This document shows, piece after piece, positions 5,965-5,994 of a stretch of DNA of 5,994 nucleotides (position 1 is its first letter; each line of letters starts with the position of its first letter). The DNA comes from Clostridiales bacterium UBA735. GTDB lineage: Bacteria > Bacillota > Clostridia > Oscillospirales > Oscillospiraceae. The notes beneath the pieces were generated by a model. The model was not told where the DNA came from, ran no database searches, and was given only the letters and a program-made list of their open reading frames with translations. The stretch is from assembly GCA_002298695.1 (NCBI GenBank), contig DBLB01000075.1, positions 855 to 6,848 on the forward strand. The letters are read 5' to 3'. The position numbers and the translations under genes were made by a program.

Positions 5965-5994
5965 AAAGCTCCCCTCTGTGTGAGGGGAGCTTTT
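5965..5994 (+). terminator. Intrinsic terminator of module 2, near-copy of the first
   Basis: AAAGCTCCCCTC (5965-5976) pairs with GAGGGGAGCTTT (5982-5993), and the window ends inside the T tract. Over 29 bases it differs from the module 1 terminator only at the two loop-flanking positions (C to T in both). It begins six bases after the immunity stop. Confidence 0.9.

Noticed and set aside
1..5994. tRNA, rRNA, CRISPR arrays, insertion sequences, integrase or attachment sites
   Set aside because: None was visible on either strand. The only repeats seen are the paired terminators, the junction blocks and the internal protein repeat.

Overview
The window looks like a chromosomal stretch from a GC-rich Firmicute, probably a gut clostridium of the Oscillospiraceae type. 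This is inferred from GC-rich codon use in the first half, strong AGGAGG-type ribosome binding sites, TTG starts, and phage-like toxin domains of a kind known from clostridia. No taxonomic marker gene is present. All supported genes lie on the + strand.

Positions 2-3078 hold two ABC exporter half-transporters in an operon. They are joined by an ATGA start/stop overlap. The first is cut by the window's left edge. Their nucleotide-binding motifs are complementary in the way typical of asymmetric heterodimeric exporters (TM287/288 or BmrCD type): the first has a degenerate Walker B and switch residue with a perfect LSGGQ, and the second has canonical Walker B and switch residues with LSAGQ. Together they would make one full ATPase site and one degenerate site.

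Positions 3079-3317 are a short intergenic region with a plausible promoter, a terminator-like hairpin directly after its predicted start, and a possible 33-residue leader ORF that overlaps the next gene.

Positions 3318-5994 look like an array of polymorphic-toxin modules. Module 1 is a 538-residue protein with an unrecognised N-terminal part, a mildly hydrophobic middle and a C-terminal domain resembling polymorphic toxin type 50 (Ntox50). A 68-residue putative immunity gene follows, translationally coupled through a TTG start, and then a strong terminator. Module 2 starts straight after: a short, headless toxin-like ORF resembling the C-terminal domain of phage minor head proteins, interrupted by a frameshift at an in-phase A AAA AAA heptamer, then a 71-residue putative immunity gene and an almost identical terminator that ends the window. 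The toxin/immunity junctions (20 of 23 bases identical) and the terminators (27 of 29) are shared although the encoded proteins are unrelated, as expected if cassettes were swapped or stacked.

The most striking signal is a perfect consensus promoter (TTGACA, 17 bases, TATAAT) whose -10 box lies downstream of the only usable start codon of the orphan toxin. RNA from it would carry the second immunity gene without an intact toxin start. With the frameshift, this suggests module 2 is kept for protection rather than toxicity.
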